A DNA stretch of 7,539 bases from Nitrosomonadales bacterium (GCA_003104895.1 PQAG01000125.1:2735-10273); one strand, 5' to 3'; positions 1-7,269 are shown, counted from the first letter of the stretch. Translations and numbers: made by a program. The notes: generated by a model not told the origin, from the sequence alone.

Positions 1-1416
<1,416 letters not shown>

Positions 1417-1427
1417 GGCAAGGTTTG

Positions 1428-2528
1428 ATGCGGAGCCGCTTACTGAAACGCATCATCTGGGCGCTTGCCGCCCTGATTATTGTGCTGGGGCTGGCGGGGA
1501 CAGTGGGGCTGCATTTCGCCGCCCAATCCCTCAAGGGCAAGGTGGAGCAGGCGCTGGGTCCGGAAAGCGAAGTGGGTGAAATCATCCTCGGCTGGTCCGC
1601 CATCGAGATCCGCCAGATCCGCATCCATGCACCTCAAGGCTGGCCGTCGCAGGATACGCTGCGCGCCGAAAAGATCGTCATCGAGCCCGATCTGCGCGGA
1701 CTGCTCTCCGCGCAAGTGAAACTGCGGCGTATCAGGGTAGAAGGCGGCTATCTCTCCCTTCTCCGTTCTCGCGAGGGCAATCTGAGGCTCCTGCCCAGCC
1801 TGCTCGAGAAGCCCGCCGGAGCGGCCGAAGAGCCAGCCTCAGCCACGCCGATCAGCATCGGCTCGGTTGAGCTGAATTCGTCGGAAATCGAATTTTTCGA
1901 CGCATCCATCCGCAAGACGCCGCACAAACTGCATCTCGAGCAGTTGCAGGCCAAGGTAGAAAATCTCCAGATTCCTGCGCTTGATCAGCAGACGCGAATG
2001 CAGCTGGATAGCGTGGTCAAGGGCAGGCACTCCGACGGGAAGCTTGCGCTGAATGGATGGATGAGGCTGGACAACAGGGACTCTGACATCACTACCCAGT
2101 TGCGGGGCGTCGATCTGGTCGCATTCCAGCCTTACCTCGTCAAGGCATCGGAAACCAGTGTGCGCAAGGGTTTGCTCGACCTGGATCTGAAATCGGGCAT
2201 ACGAGACAACCGCCTGCATGCACCTGGCACGATCACGCTCTCCGGGCTGGAACTGTCTTCCAGCGGAAGCTCCTTCAGCACTTTCATGGGGGTGCCGCGC
2301 CAGGCAGTCGTTGCTGCGATCAAAAACCGCGATGGAAAAATATCCATAAAATTCACCCTCGAGGGCAACATCAAAGACCCGCATTTCTCGCTCAACGAAA
2401 GCCTTGCCCAGCGCACCGGGGCCGCAATCGCCGAGAGCCTTGGCATCAGCCTGGAGGGCCTCGCCAGTGGAGTTGGCAGCGCGACGCACGGCGTTGGCAG
2501 CGCCATTGGACGCCTGTTCGGCAATTAG
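1428..2528 (+). CDS. DUF748/AsmA-like membrane-anchored envelope protein
   Basis: A protein of 366 residues. An N-terminal basic stretch (RSRLLKR) and a hydrophobic segment at about residues 9-31 form a signal anchor. The rest is a beta-rich periplasmic region with the repeating pattern typical of AsmA/DUF748 proteins: RIHAPQGW, LRAEKIVIEPDLRGLLSAQVKLRRIRV cut into alternating strands, then SVELNSSEIEFFDASI and LTLEGNIKDPHFSLN-like ends. Members of this superfamily are thought to bridge inner and outer membranes and to act in lipid transport or outer-membrane homeostasis; the role here is inferred. The ATG at 1428 is preceded by AAGG at 1420-1423 with 4 nt spacing, which favours it over an in-frame upstream ATG at 1305 inside ettA. 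The gap to ettA is only 11 nt, so co-transcription is likely. The C-terminus is Gly/Ser/Ala rich; an 11-bp direct repeat (2472-2482 and 2493-2503) encodes GVGSA twice and gives a glycine-zipper-like end. DUF748/AsmA-like is a recognition by pattern, not a search. Confidence 0.8.
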   Translation: MRSRLLKRIIWALAALIIVLGLAGTVGLHFAAQSLKGKVEQALGPESEVGEIILGWSAIEIRQIRIHAPQGWPSQDTLRAEKIVIEPDLRGLLSAQVKLRRIRVEGGYLSLLRSREGNLRLLPSLLEKPAGAAEEPASATPISIGSVELNSSEIEFFDASIRKTPHKLHLEQLQAKVENLQIPALDQQTRMQLDSVVKGRHSDGKLALNGWMRLDNRDSDITTQLRGVDLVAFQPYLVKASETSVRKGLLDLDLKSGIRDNRLHAPGTITLSGLELSSSGSSFSTFMGVPRQAVVAAIKNRDGKISIKFTLEGNIKDPHFSLNESLAQRTGAAIAESLGISLEGLASGVGSATHGVGSAIGRLFGN

Positions 2529-2545
2529 TCAAGACATGCCGAATC

Positions 2546-2559
2546 AATAGTTGACTATT
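2546..2559. promoter_or_regulatory. Perfect palindrome over the ankyrin-gene -35 (candidate operator)
   Basis: AATAGT-TG-ACTATT is a perfect 6+6 inverted repeat with a 2-bp centre. It covers the -35 hexamer TTGACT of the downstream promoter. One half-site, ACTATT, recurs at 2567-2572 just before the -10. This placement is what a repressor site would look like, but no regulator is identified and the motif matches no operator I can name firmly. Confidence 0.4.
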
Positions 2560-2579
2560 TTCATAAACTATTATCTAAT
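2551..2579 (+). promoter_or_regulatory. Sigma70-type promoter for the ankyrin-repeat gene
   Basis: TTGACT (2551-2556) and TCTAAT (2574-2579) are each 5/6 matches to the consensus, separated by the ideal 17 bp. The stretch is notably AT-rich within GC-rich surroundings. Transcription would start near 2586, leaving a leader of about 28 nt before the ATG at 2614. It separates the ankyrin gene from the ettA/DUF748 transcript. Confidence 0.65.
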
Positions 2580-2613
2580 TGCAACAACCAAATGAACTTC
2601 TGTGGAGAAATGA

Positions 2614-3186
2614 ATGCCTGCTGAAATCCTGCAAGCCATTGCTGCTGGCGACGTAAACAAAACCCAGGCACTGCTGCGCAGCGGAGCCAATTGCGAAACC
2701 CGCGACGAGGCTGGCGCGACCCCGCTCATCCTGGCCGCTGGCGCCGGCAACCTTGCCCTGGTAAAAACCCTGATTGAAGCCGGTGCCGACGTTAACGCAA
2801 AGGACCAGCTAGGCTGGACCGCCCTGATGAAGTCCTGCTTCAACGATGAAGCCGATCATGGCTTCCCGGAGGTCGCCCAGGCCCTGATCGACGCGGGCGC
2901 CGACATCGAGGCCCAGATCGTTTACGGCACCCGCCCCCTGATGCTGGCGGCTGGCCGCGGAGAGGCCGGGGTGGTGGATGTCCTGCTCAAGGCGGGCGCC
3001 GATGTGCTGGCCACCAACGAGGGCGGACGCACTGCGCTGATGATGGTGAAAGAAAAATTCTACGTCGAAGTCATCAATCAGCTGAACGATGCCGAGATGG
3101 CGATCAAGGGCAACAGCCCCAGCTGCAGCACAAAGCATCCACCCGGCTCAAACGTGGTGACCTTCCTCAAACCGTCCGCTCACTAA
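2614..3186 (+). CDS. Ankyrin-repeat protein, cytoplasmic
   Basis: A 190-residue protein with no signal peptide or membrane segment. It consists of about five ankyrin units: an N-terminal cap (about 1-31), a canonical repeat at 32-64 (ATPLILAAGAGNLALVKTLI, then EAGADVNAKD), a longer repeat at 65-102 with a short acidic insertion (NDEADHGFP), a further repeat at 103-134 (TRPLMLAAGRGEAGVVDVLL) and a degenerate C-terminal cap at 135-163. A polar tail of about 27 residues follows. Ankyrin stacks bind proteins, so the partner is unknown; some bacterial relatives are linked to oxidative-stress defence, which is not shown here. Two ATGs lie close together: the one at 2610 hits a stop after four codons, whereas 2614 is open and has GGAG at 2604-2607 with 6 nt spacing, deciding the start. 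The gene has its own promoter and runs head-on into the coiled-coil gene, with 6 nt between the stops. Confidence 0.92.
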   Translation: MPAEILQAIAAGDVNKTQALLRSGANCETRDEAGATPLILAAGAGNLALVKTLIEAGADVNAKDQLGWTALMKSCFNDEADHGFPEVAQALIDAGADIEAQIVYGTRPLMLAAGRGEAGVVDVLLKAGADVLATNEGGRTALMMVKEKFYVEVINQLNDAEMAIKGNSPSCSTKHPPGSNVVTFLKPSAH

Positions 3187-3192
3187 AGCCAG

Positions 3193-3552
3193 TCAATCCT
3201 TGCCGTATTTGATCCTGAGCCGCTTCACTTCCTCGCTGTAGCGGCTCTGGTAAAGATTTGATCTCAGGTTGGGGTCAGCGGAATCATGGTGCTTCTGGTT
3301 GGGGCAGGTTTCGACCTCCCTGACCATGGATTCCACCAGCGTTTTCAGCGCATGGCAGGCCGCTTCCCGCTGCACGACGATATCGACCAGCTGGTCAATG
3401 GTATTGTCGAGTTCTGCAATTTGCTGCTCGGCCTCTTCTTTCCCCGCCTGAAGCTGCACCAGCTGGGCTCTCAGCTCAAGCACCATGCGGCGGTAATCCT
3501 CGATGGACTCCGCCACGCCGTACATGCCAGATATGTCCGAAGACCTGACCAC
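3193..3552 (-). CDS. Small coiled-coil protein of unknown function
   Basis: A predicted protein of 119 residues that I do not recognise. Residues about 16-80 form a heptad-rich coiled coil (MVLELRAQLVQLQAGKEEAE, then IAELDNTIDQLVDIVV). The remainder is a polar tail with CPNQKHH (83-89) and a basic end (EEVKRLRIKYGKD). There is no signal peptide or membrane helix, so it is probably cytoplasmic. The start is GTG at 3552, with AAAGG five nt upstream on the minus strand; the first ATG in frame is Met10 at 3525, which lacks a comparable site. The gene is divergent from the adhesin-like gene (84-bp shared upstream region) and convergent with the ankyrin gene. Coding is supported by a long clean frame with coherent amphipathic periodicity, and by the opposite frame (from 3286) lacking any sensible protein before 3637. 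Confidence 0.75.
   Translation of the reverse strand: MVRSSDISGMYGVAESIEDYRRMVLELRAQLVQLQAGKEEAEQQIAELDNTIDQLVDIVVQREAACHALKTLVESMVREVETCPNQKHHDSADPNLRSNLYQSRYSEEVKRLRIKYGKD
3217..3247. other. 8-bp perfect hairpin just past the ankyrin stop, inside the coiled-coil gene
   Basis: GAGCCGCT (3217-3224) and AGCGGCTC (3240-3247) are perfectly complementary, with a 15-nt loop. The hairpin begins 31 nt after the ankyrin stop. Neither strand has a T-run after the stem, so it is not a standard rho-independent terminator. It could still protect or end the ankyrin transcript, but it also lies in coding sequence for the C-terminus of the opposite gene. Confidence 0.3.
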
Positions 3553-3570
3553 GAATGCCTTTCGACTTGG

Positions 3571-3599
3571 TTGCTGCGGGCTATAGGGTCTTGTATATT
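3571..3599 (+). promoter_or_regulatory. Candidate sigma70 promoter for the adhesin-E-like gene
   Basis: TTGCTG (3571-3576) and TATATT (3594-3599) are separated by 17 bp. The expected start near 3606 would give a leader of about 30 nt before the ATG at 3637. It lies in the divergent region shared with the minus-strand coiled-coil gene, for which no equally good promoter is seen. Confidence 0.45.
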
Positions 3600-3636
3600 A
3601 GCACCAAATTTTGCCTTGGCGCGCAAGCGAAACCTC

Positions 3637-4287
3637 ATGAATCCGGCATTTCTCCTCCTTGCAGCCCTGCTGCTCCCCACCTCCCCCGTCATGGCAGCCA
3701 ACTGGCACACCCTGCAAAGCACCCCTCAAATGTTGCTGCAAGCAGATGAACCCGAGGTGGAAGAAAGCGAACTCCAGGCCCAGGGCAAAAGCAAAAAGAA
3801 AGAGAAAAAGCTGACAATCTGGAGCAAGAGCACCTATTCTCGCCCCGAACAGGCCAGACCGGGCGATTTCTTCTACGCCTCGGCCAAATCCCATCTGGCG
3901 ATCAACTGCACCAAACGCACTCACAGGCTGCTGCAAAAAATCTATTACGCTGCAGATGGCCAGGAAATCAAGTTCGTGCACTATGGCGAGGATGAAAGAA
4001 TCGAAGCCATCGTTCCCGATTCAGCAGAAGAACAGATTTCCGCTTTTGCCTGCGCATTCAGGGCTGTAAAAGCAAACGACGTGCAGCGCAAACCTGCCAT
4101 GGCCAAATCTGCCGCCGGCAAAGAGAAACAGGCCGGCAAGGCTTCACAAAAACCCGGGAAGAAGGCAGATTCCAACAAAAAGACCTCTGATTCCGGCAAA
4201 CCGAAGACGGCCAATTCCTGCGAATGCCCGGAGCCTGCGGCAAAGGTCCAGGCCAAGCCAAAGGGCGAAGCCAAGCCAAAGAGCTAG
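3637..4287 (+). CDS. Secreted protein with surface-adhesin E-like domain and Lys/Ala/Pro-rich tail
   Basis: The protein has 216 residues. Residues 1-20 form a signal peptide with a hydrophobic core (FLLLAALLL) and likely cleavage after VMA. The domain at about 22-142 starts NWHTL and carries WSKSTYS (62-68), a conserved-looking INC (Cys91), KIYYAADGQEI and IVPDSAEEQISAFAC (Cys139). This is the layout of the surface-adhesin protein E-like family (named after Haemophilus protein E), with Cys91-Cys139 a likely disulfide. A charged insertion GKSKKKEKKL (50-59) interrupts it. The tail (about 143-216) is low-complexity Lys/Ala/Pro/Ser with a CEC pair (195-197). It is probably periplasmic or surface-exposed; adhesion is not shown. 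ATG 3637 lacks a clear ribosome site and gives an n-region without Lys/Arg. An in-frame TTG at 3616 would add LARKRNL, a more typical basic n-region, so the start is uncertain. The frame extends up to 3286, but that part lies antisense to the coiled-coil gene. The stop touches the gluQ stop. Confidence 0.78.
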   Translation: MNPAFLLLAALLLPTSPVMAANWHTLQSTPQMLLQADEPEVEESELQAQGKSKKKEKKLTIWSKSTYSRPEQARPGDFFYASAKSHLAINCTKRTHRLLQKIYYAADGQEIKFVHYGEDERIEAIVPDSAEEQISAFACAFRAVKANDVQRKPAMAKSAAGKEKQAGKASQKPGKKADSNKKTSDSGKPKTANSCECPEPAAKVQAKPKGEAKPKS

Positions 4288-5199
4288 TCACTGGCTGCTG
4301 GCCGGTATCGCGCGCCGTGGCGGAATTTTACGCGCCGACCAATTCGCTACTGCCCATGCCCAGAAATCCGCGAGGTCTGCCCCAGCCAAGCCGGGTGGCG
4401 GTTCCTGCCCAAGAAATCCAAGCGCCCGGACCAGCTGCGGAACTGGATCCGCCGGATTCAGGGCAGGCGCCAGCGTCTGTTTGCTCAGCTTTTCCCCCTG
4501 CACATTCACGGCCACCGGCAGGTGAAGATAGGATGGCGTCGAAAGGCCGAGCAAATGCTGCAAATAGATTTGCCGCGGCGTGGAATCAAGAATATCCGCA
4601 CCGCGCACGATATGGGTAATGCCCTGCTCCGCGTCATCCACCACCACTGCCAGCTGGTAAGCATATAAACCATCCGCGCGGCGCAATACGAAATCGCCCA
4701 CATCCGCTTCCAGACGCTGGCCACAATCGCCCAGCAGCCGGTCGCAAAATTTGATGGGGTGATTGTCCGTGATCACGCGCAAGGCATGCGCCGCCCTCCC
4801 CTTGCGCATGCCGGACCGGCATTGGCCTTGGTAGATCAGGCCGGTTGAGGCTTCCAGAGCAGAATCCGCAATCTCGCGCCGTGAGCAGTTGCACGGATAC
4901 AAAACACCTTGCTGCTGCAATACATCGAGGGCGGCACGGTATGCCTCGCCGCGCCGGCTTTGAAACACCACATCCCCATCCCAGAACAAGCCAAAGGCTT
5001 CCAGCGTGCGCAGGATATTGTCGGCGGCTCCCGCCACCACACGTGGCGGATCAAGATCCTCCATCCGCACCAGCCACTTTCCCTGACAGGAGCGGGCATC
5101 AAGATAGCTGCCGACGGCCGCCACCAGCGAGCCGAAATGCATGGAACCTGTTGGCGAGGGCGCGAAGCGGCCTCGGTAAGAGGGTGTTCTTGTGTTCAT
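4288..5199 (-). CDS. gluQ: Glutamyl-Q tRNA(Asp) synthetase
   Basis: This 303-residue enzyme (also called gluQRS/yadB) activates glutamate and attaches it to the queuosine at position 34 of tRNA(Asp), in the cytoplasm. It is a stand-alone catalytic-domain paralogue of glutamyl-tRNA synthetase without the anticodon-binding region, and the length fits the family. Seen: the start RGRFAPSPTGSMHFGSL with the HIGH-like motif (MHFG, 20-23), RMEDLDPPRVV (45-55), a zinc-site pattern CNC (103 and 105) plus YQGQC (123-127), DGLYAYQLAVVVDDAEQGIT (176-195) and HIVRGADILDSTPRQIYL, and the KMSKS-like EKLSKQ (236-241). All key positions look intact. The ATG at 5199 directly precedes TRTPSYRGRFAPSP, the usual N-terminal spacing, although no good Shine-Dalgarno is seen. 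No dksA-like neighbour, as in enterobacteria, lies upstream in this window. Confidence 0.96.
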   Translation of the reverse strand: MNTRTPSYRGRFAPSPTGSMHFGSLVAAVGSYLDARSCQGKWLVRMEDLDPPRVVAGAADNILRTLEAFGLFWDGDVVFQSRRGEAYRAALDVLQQQGVLYPCNCSRREIADSALEASTGLIYQGQCRSGMRKGRAAHALRVITDNHPIKFCDRLLGDCGQRLEADVGDFVLRRADGLYAYQLAVVVDDAEQGITHIVRGADILDSTPRQIYLQHLLGLSTPSYLHLPVAVNVQGEKLSKQTLAPALNPADPVPQLVRALGFLGQEPPPGLAGADLADFWAWAVANWSARKIPPRRAIPASSQ

Positions 5200-5416
5200 A
5201 GGGTTCAGTTACAAGCGGGCGCGAAACATTGGACTCTGTATATTACAGCAGCAGTGCCCGGATAAAAGCCGGGCAAATCTTCAGGGACGGCCACAAAAAT
5301 ACAACATATGCCGTCCTATGAATATTTACTGGCCAGATCAATAAGACATCAAGGGAATGCCTGGTTACATTCGATGTTCCAGACAAAAGTGTTGCGGCAG
5401 GACAGCATTGGAAACT
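5200..5416. other. Dyad-rich intergenic region between gluQ and the PAP2 gene
   Basis: With the following 112 bases, this is the longest stretch without a confident gene (5200-5528). It holds three complementary pairs in a row. CTGTA/TACAG spans 5236-5248 around TAT. TGCCCGG/CCGGGCA spans 5255-5275 with a 7-nt loop. GGACGGC/GCCGTCC spans 5285-5316 with an 18-nt AC-rich loop. The 8-bp palindrome CTGGCCAG is at 5329-5336. None is followed by a T-run on either strand, so they are not ordinary terminators. The gluQ promoter must lie here on the minus strand; a TAATAT/TATACA-like box over the first dyad is a weak candidate. Confidence 0.45.
5215..5259 (+). pseudogene. Short relic matching the PAP2_3-like gene (source-like copy at 7034-7072)
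   Basis: Bases 5215-5259 align with 7034-7072 inside the 344-residue membrane gene. There are 34 identities in 39 aligned bases and a single 6-base gap. Read in the frame of the intact gene, the relic gives AGAKHWTLYIT-AA-VP against AAAKRWTMYITVP: 10 of 13 aligned residues identical. The indel is exactly two Ala codons, and one of the five base changes is silent (ACT/ACG). The relic then hits TAA at 5263. Similarity does not visibly extend on either side, and the upstream end stops close to the gluQ start. It looks like a leftover of a second, paralogous or duplicated copy of this family rather than a working gene. Confidence 0.5.
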
Positions 5417-5536
5417 ATGATTGCTGAAAAGAGAACTTGCATCAGCCCTGAACCAAGCCCCTGCATACACACCGAAGGCTCAAAATGGACTGTCAGGCCA
5501 AGTCTGTATTCAAGCTGCCTCACGCTGGATGAGTAA
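5417..5536 (+). CDS. Possible 39-codon leader ORF overlapping the PAP2 start
   Basis: ATG at 5417, preceded by GGA at 5410-5412 with 4 nt spacing, opens a 39-residue frame starting MIAEKRTCISPEPSPC and containing three cysteines. Its TAA (5534-5536) lies three bases past the ATG of the PAP2 gene (5529-5531). The PAP2 start has no Shine-Dalgarno of its own, so translational coupling would make sense. Against this, the peptide resembles nothing I know, and its ATG falls within a possible -10 box (TATGAT, 5416-5421). Low confidence. Confidence 0.22.
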   Translation: MIAEKRTCISPEPSPCIHTEGSKWTVRPSLYSSCLTLDE

Positions 5537-6125
5537 TGTGACCGAACCGGGAAATCCTCTTTATGATTGTTTTGGCCTGAACAAGAGCCTGTTTCTGTTG
5601 ATCAACAAGATCCATGCCCCGGTCCTGGACCAGGTCATGCTTTCAGTCACCTGGCTTGGGCACCCCAGATTGTACCCATTCTACATGGCAGCGCTGCTTT
5701 TGTTGTCGTGGCGCAAACCCGGGATTATGCCTCTGCGCAATCTTGTGGTTTTTACCGTAAGCTACGTCGCCACATCCCTCATCATCGTCCCAACACTCAA
5801 GGCTGCACTGGACTTCCCACGCCCTTCGACGATATTTGGGGCGCAAGCCATAACCATTCTTGGAAACCCGGACCGGTTCCATTCCTTCCCCTCCGGGCAC
5901 TCGGCCTTTGCTGTGCTCATGGCTGCTTCACTGCTGCCTGATATCCCCCGTGGGGGGAAGCTGTTGCTTTTACTTTTTGCCCTGTTGGTGTGTATTTCAC
6001 GTATTTCGGCAGGCGCACATTTCCCCGCCGATGTCATCGGAGGCGCCACGATCTCGATATTGGTTGTTTTGGCTGTACGTTCAGCGATTGGCCGCCCCAC
6101 TACCCAATGGAACAGACGGCTTTAG
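5529..6125 (+). CDS. PAP2-family membrane phosphatase
   Basis: The protein has 198 residues and is an integral inner-membrane protein of about five or six hydrophobic segments. All three phosphatidic-acid-phosphatase-2 motifs are present: KAALDFPRP (91-99, K-x6-RP), PSGH (121-124) and SRISAGAHFPAD (157-168, SR-x5-H-x3-D), with His124 and His164 as the expected catalytic histidines and Asp168 their partner. The family removes phosphate from lipid phosphates or pyrophosphates such as undecaprenyl pyrophosphate, phosphatidylglycerophosphate or lipid A; the substrate cannot be assigned here. ATG 5529 is preferred. The frame extends upstream only to a TTG at 5421, next to an in-frame TGA, and the extra 36 residues are polar and unlike the family's N-terminus. 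No ribosome site is visible at 5529, and a small ORF overlaps the start. The next gene lies 71 nt downstream on the same strand. Codon usage is less GC-biased than in ettA. Confidence 0.88.
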   Translation: MSNVTEPGNPLYDCFGLNKSLFLLINKIHAPVLDQVMLSVTWLGHPRLYPFYMAALLLLSWRKPGIMPLRNLVVFTVSYVATSLIIVPTLKAALDFPRPSTIFGAQAITILGNPDRFHSFPSGHSAFAVLMAASLLPDIPRGGKLLLLLFALLVCISRISAGAHFPADVIGGATISILVVLAVRSAIGRPTTQWNRRL

Positions 6126-6196
6126 AATGTCTAATGAAATAAATAACAGAGTAAATTCAGACCAACTTTTATGATCAGGCATCAGGACTTAACGAG

Positions 6197-7231
6197 ATGA
6201 TTCCGGCAAAGAATCGCGGCTTGCAAGCAATCCTCATCATTTTTTCCACTTATGCAGTTGCCATGCTGTTCACGTACATTGTCGCGATTTTGGTGGATGC
6301 CCCTTTTACCCTATGGTTCAAAGACACGCCCCTTATTCTTCTTGCCACCCTCATTTTCATTGTTGTCTTTGGAATTGTTTGGGACGGCCTGCTGATTTCC
6401 GTGGGCCTGACATGCCAAACCTGGCGGCGCTGGAACCCTTCTCCCGGAAGTGTCTTGGTAAGCGTTGAATCCATGCGAAGAATACGGTTCTTTAGCTGCG
6501 GCCTATCCCCCCTGCTCATGATTGCAGCCACTGCTTTTGTTATTCTCGGCACATCCAACATTACGCTGCTCAGCCTCAAGCTTCTCGGTACCGCAACCCA
6601 TTGGCGTGACGCTTTTTTCTGGGGAATGGAGGGATCAATCATTGAAAGGCTGACTCAATTGCCGGTTCGGGTCGCGGCTTGGGACAAGCTTTATCACAGC
6701 GCCTGGGGTATCGAGCTATTTGCGGCTTTCGTGCTGGTCCTGCTTGGCCGCGGTCCACGGATCATCCTTCACTTCTGCCTGTCCCTAATCCTGCTTTTCT
6801 ATGTCGGGCGATTTATTGGGCTCGTTAACCCCGTTATGGGTCCGGCATTCTTCCGCCCTGAACTGTTCGGCTACCTTGACGGTTCAGCTACAAACACCGC
6901 CATGCAACTCGTTTCAGGGGTAATGTCGCAATCCCCGGAGCAGGCGATGGAAAGAGGAGGCGTGCTGCTGGGAGGAGTGTCGGCCATGCCCAGCCTGCAC
7001 GTAGCGATGGTCGCCGTAACGTCTTATTGGCTGGCGGCCGCGAAACGCTGGACGATGTATATTACAGTGCCCTGGGTCCTTCTGGTCTGGACATCCACCG
7101 TCGTTCTCGGCTGGCACTATATCCTTGACGGCGCTGGGGGGATCGCCCTTGGGGCGGCGTGCATCTGGTCAGCGCACCGGGTTTTGCGTGGCTGGGGAAA
7201 GGGGGAACAAACAAGGAATACAAGCAACTGA
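6197..7231 (+). CDS. PAP2_3 / inositolphosphotransferase-like membrane protein
   Basis: A 344-residue multi-pass membrane protein with hydrophobic segments near residues 9-33, 45-72, 101-131, 170-185, 189-210, 270-282, 287-305 and 311-329. The C-terminal half carries the signature of the PAP2_3 branch, which includes inositolphosphorylceramide synthases: GRFIGLVNPVMGPAFF (204-219), AMPSLHVA (263-270, His268) and GWHYILDGAGG (305-315, His307 and Asp311). Members transfer or hydrolyse phospho-head groups on membrane lipids; whether this one is a transferase or phosphatase is unknown. The N-terminal 160 residues, with a cytosolic-looking loop (RRWNPSPGS), are not familiar to me. Start: ATG 6197 with AGGA at 6184-6187, spacing 9 nt, slightly long. 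The 71-nt AT-rich gap after the PAP2 gene shows no convincing terminator, so co-transcription is plausible. A relic of the 7034-7072 part lies at 5215-5259. Confidence 0.8.
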   Translation: MIPAKNRGLQAILIIFSTYAVAMLFTYIVAILVDAPFTLWFKDTPLILLATLIFIVVFGIVWDGLLISVGLTCQTWRRWNPSPGSVLVSVESMRRIRFFSCGLSPLLMIAATAFVILGTSNITLLSLKLLGTATHWRDAFFWGMEGSIIERLTQLPVRVAAWDKLYHSAWGIELFAAFVLVLLGRGPRIILHFCLSLILLFYVGRFIGLVNPVMGPAFFRPELFGYLDGSATNTAMQLVSGVMSQSPEQAMERGGVLLGGVSAMPSLHVAMVAVTSYWLAAAKRWTMYITVPWVLLVWTSTVVLGWHYILDGAGGIALGAACIWSAHRVLRGWGKGEQTRNTSN

Positions 7232-7269
7232 CAGAAAGGCCGCTCCAGGCGCAGACCGGAGAAGCACCA

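Noticed and set aside
1839..2489. 216-codon open frame on the minus strand inside the DUF748-like gene
   Set aside because: It lies entirely antisense to a well-supported gene, is full of Arg, Gln and His without domain character, and has no ribosome site or promoter. It is a by-product of GC-biased codons.
3286..3636. Upstream extension of the adhesin-E-like frame
   Set aside because: It would overlap the coiled-coil gene antisense for most of its length and bury the signal peptide over a hundred residues inside the protein.
4909..5265. 118-codon plus-strand frame across the gluQ start
   Set aside because: Most of it is antisense to gluQ. Only its last part, after 5215, carries meaningful similarity, and that is reported as a relic rather than as the end of a gene.
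5255..5275. Hairpin TGCCCGG/CCGGGCA as a terminator
   Set aside because: No T-run follows on either strand, and no plus-strand gene ends before it. It was kept only as part of the dyad cluster.
6127..6174. 15-codon mini-ORF (MSNEINNRVNSDQLL) between the two phosphatase-like genes
   Set aside because: Too short, no ribosome site, AT-rich spacer and no coupling to the next start 22 nt later.
6170..6175. TATGAT box before the PAP2_3-like gene
   Set aside because: No acceptable -35 lies 16-18 bp upstream, so an independent promoter is not supported.
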